DNA of 64,000 nucleotides, taken from contig NZ_BSTF01000010.1 of assembly GCF_030269365.1 (NCBI RefSeq), forward strand, positions 304,144 through 368,143, read 5' to 3'. Under the pieces are notes generated by a model. The model had not been told where the DNA came from and made no database searches. It was given only the letters and a program-made list of their open reading frames with translations. Below, in pieces: positions 62,341-64,000 of this stretch (within the stretch, counting starts at the first letter, position 1; each line of letters starts with the position of its first letter). The position numbers and the translations under genes were made by a program. Source of the DNA: Lentzea sp. NBRC 102530 (GTDB lineage Bacteria; Actinomycetota; Actinomycetes; Mycobacteriales; Pseudonocardiaceae).

Positions 62341-63516
62341 ATGCAAGACTTCCTCACCGCGGCCGCGATCCTGATCGTGGGCGGCGCCGCCGTCCTGGTC
62401 CTGTGGCGAGGCACGCGCAACAAGCAACAACTCTCCACCGAGGCCCAGCGCGTCACCTACGAAACCCTGCACACGGCCTGGTCGGCGGCACCTCCGTTGC
62501 GCGCGGGCCTGGTCCCCGACGCCGCCAAGAAGTCCGCCCGGCACCTCCGCACGTTGCTCGACACCCCGGCCCTCGCCCTGACCGACGAAACCGAGGTGGT
62601 CGCCTGGGAGGGCGTCTCCGACCACCACGCGGCAGACGCGATGGCCCAGGCGGAGGACGTCTTCCACACCGGCCGCACCCAGGCGTTCGACATAGGCTGC
62701 GCGGAACCGAACTGCCCGATCAACTGCGCGGTGGTAGCGCCACTGACCGTCGAGGGCCGAGTGGTCGGCACCCTCGCCGCCTACTCGCGGGAGGCCTCGG
62801 CGGGCCTGGTCCGCGCCACCAACCAGGTGGCCCGCTGGGCAGCGGGCCAACTCGAACTGGCCGAACTGGACCGCTCCCGCACCCGCCTGGTCGAAGCCGA
62901 GGTGCGTGCCCTGCGAGCCCAGATCTCCCCGCACTTCATCTACAACTCGCTCTCCGCCATCGCCTCCTACGTCCGCACCAACCCGGAACGAGCCCGCACC
63001 CTCCTGCTCGACTTCGCCGACTTCACCCGCTACTCGTTCCGCCGCCACGGCGACTTCACCACCCTCGCCGAGGAGCTCCGCTCCATCGACCAGTACCTGG
63101 CCCTGGAACGAGCGCGCTTCGGCGAACGCCTCAAGGTCACGCTCCAGGTGGCGCCAGAGGTGCTCCCGGTGACGGTCCCGTTCCTCTGCCTGCAGCCACT
63201 GGTCGAGAACGCGGTGCGGCACGGCATGGAGGGCAAGGTCGAGCCGGGCCACATCCAGATCTACGCCAACGACGGCGGCGCCGAAGCCCACATCACGATC
63301 GAGGACGACGGCATCGGCATGGACCCCGAGAAACTCCGCCGCACCCTCGCGGGCCAGGTGGACGAGTCGGCGGGCATCGGCCTCGGCAACATCGACGAAC
63401 GGCTGCGCCGCGTCTACGGCGACGAGTACGGCCTGGTGGTCGAGACGGCGTGCGGGCTGGGCACGAAGATCACGGTCCGCGTGCCCAAGTACCACGCGGG
63501 CATCAACGGCATGTGA
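62341..63516 (+). CDS. LytS-like sensor histidine kinase with GAF-like domain
   Basis: This 391-residue kinase has one N-terminal membrane helix (residues 5-21) instead of the usual multi-helix LytS sensor. A GAF-like domain follows (about 60-170) and carries DIGCAEPNCPINCAVVAPL, three cysteines spaced C-x4-C-x3-C. The His-kinase domain begins ALRAQISPHFIYNSLSAIAS (phosphorylated His), and the ATPase part has LQPLVENAVRHGM and EDDGIGMD. AAGGTGA precedes the ATG. It is the last gene of the operon and likely phosphorylates the LytTR regulator. Confidence 0.88.
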   Translation: MQDFLTAAAILIVGGAAVLVLWRGTRNKQQLSTEAQRVTYETLHTAWSAAPPLRAGLVPDAAKKSARHLRTLLDTPALALTDETEVVAWEGVSDHHAADAMAQAEDVFHTGRTQAFDIGCAEPNCPINCAVVAPLTVEGRVVGTLAAYSREASAGLVRATNQVARWAAGQLELAELDRSRTRLVEAEVRALRAQISPHFIYNSLSAIASYVRTNPERARTLLLDFADFTRYSFRRHGDFTTLAEELRSIDQYLALERARFGERLKVTLQVAPEVLPVTVPFLCLQPLVENAVRHGMEGKVEPGHIQIYANDGGAEAHITIEDDGIGMDPEKLRRTLAGQVDESAGIGLGNIDERLRRVYGDEYGLVVETACGLGTKITVRVPKYHAGINGM

Positions 63517-63930
63517 GCCGCTGCGCCACCGAGGCACCGAGGCACCTGGCACGGCGGCTGAGCGCCAGGTAGCTGAGCGTTGGCTGGTGGAGCGCTGGGC
63601 GGCAGAGCGCAGGGCGGCCAAGAGTTCGGTAGCCGAGAACTAGGCGACCAATGGCTTGAGGAGAACGAAGCCGCAGGCGAGGCGTCCATAGCTCTTGACT
63701 CAAAGACAACGCCCGCCCCACGCGATGCCGCAGGCGAGCCGACCGTCTTGGCTGAACTGTCAAGCCGGTGTGGTGACGTACGCACCCGACGTGCCCACGC
63801 ACGCGTGGGATTGGGGCTTGACTTCGGGTGCGAGGTGCTACCCCTCGCGGATCGGCCGGGCGCTTTTCAGCCTGGCCTTTTCCGGACGACCAGCGCCTCG
63901 CAAGGGCCCCGAAGATGCTCCTATGGATTG
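63517..63930. other. Repeat-rich intergenic region at the right edge
   Basis: These ~414 bases contain degenerate short units (GAGCGCCAGG, GAGCGCTGGGCGG, GAGCGCAGGGCGG) at 63555-63630, then copy B of the mosaic repeat, and the hairpin CCCACGC-AC-GCGTGGG (63794-63809). No gene is seen. Confidence 0.55.
63642..63802. repeat. Copy B of a mosaic intergenic repeat
   Basis: It shares with copy A at 52542-52729 an identical 42-base block (63642-63683) and an identical 31-base block (63670-63700), plus a similar block with GGTGACGTACGCACC (63753-63802). The shared GCCGCAGGCGAGGC unit recurs. Copy B is shorter between the first two blocks, and has other sequence between the second and third. It lies near a probable insertion-sequence end. 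Confidence 0.75.
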
Positions 63931-64000
63931 TCAAGCTGTGCTGGGTATGGCGGCGAGGTCTGCGATGAGGCGGGGATAGATCTCGCGGGCGAGGTAGCGT
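63931..64000 (-). mobile_element. Probable C-terminus of a transposase running off the edge
   Basis: The minus strand reads RYLAREIYPRLIADLAAIPSTA followed by a stop at 63931. This basic helical ending resembles the C-termini of actinobacterial IS transposases, perhaps IS110-type, but only 23 codons are visible. The repeat-rich sequence just inside fits an insertion boundary. The family cannot be fixed from this window. Confidence 0.4.

Noticed and set aside
63555..63630. CRISPR-like short units
   Set aside because: The units GAGCGCCAGG/GAGCGCTGGG/GAGCGCAGGG are degenerate, too closely spaced and have no regular spacers or cas genes.

Overview
The window is high-GC DNA with tightly packed, often 4-nt-overlapping genes, GTG and TTG starts, BldD, DasR, mycothiol-dependent and Cse-type genes. 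This points to a filamentous actinobacterium, most likely Pseudonocardiaceae (Lentzea/Saccharothrix-like); the family is an inference from gene content and synteny. No tRNA, rRNA or CRISPR array was seen.

Layout. 1-6.8 kb: pyrimidine operon pyrR-pyrB-pyrC-(PH-domain membrane protein)-carA-carB on the minus strand, carB cut by the edge, with a recognisable PyrR-binding RNA hairpin just before pyrR. 7.1 kb: divergent bldD with an intact c-di-GMP motif. 7.7-9.1 kb: an ECF41-like sigma factor next to a frameshifted second copy. 9.1-17.5 kb: HD hydrolase, nusB-efp-pepQ, and aroC-aroK-aroB-aroQ, in the order known from mycobacteria. 17.5-27 kb separates two conserved blocks: a prepilin peptidase, a SunS-like family-2 glycosyltransferase beside a small exported protein with five cysteines, a complete GlcNAc-type PTS set (crr, nagF, nagE, ptsH) around dasR with a dre operator, a PAP2 phosphatase, and a CseBC two-component system with a GerMN lipoprotein. 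27.2-33.1 kb: aroE-mltG-ruvX-alaS and two small membrane-associated genes. 33.4-37.7 kb: small genes, including an iron-box-controlled siderophore-type acyltransferase, gene remnants and rarA. 37.7-44.4 kb: membrane protein-DUF4129-DUF4350-MoxR-DUF58, then spoIIM and an RDD gene that diverge with start codons one base apart. 44.4-48.7 kb: phosphotransferase, NTF2-like protein, TetR and a CbiMNQO metal transporter. 48.9-58.9 kb: exported GH95-like glycosidase, PLP decarboxylase, MarR with a glutamine-synthetase-like ligase, a Ski2-like helicase and two unknown genes. 59.3-63.5 kb: operon for a LytTR regulator, a small membrane subunit, an acetate-type symporter and a LytS-like kinase. The right edge has a copy of a mosaic repeat also found at 52.5 kb, and probably the end of a transposase.

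How the genes work together. The pyr and aro blocks are housekeeping biosynthesis with translational coupling at nearly every junction. The PTS block imports and phosphorylates an amino sugar, and DasR would sense the product and control both arms through the one dre site. The MoxR/DUF58/DUF4129/DUF4350 block is a membrane-linked chaperone-like system of unknown substrate. The 59-63 kb operon looks like a sensor-regulator pair that controls its own carboxylate importer. The least explained unit is the glycosyltransferase with the five-cysteine exported protein and the two perfect inverted repeats that follow it.
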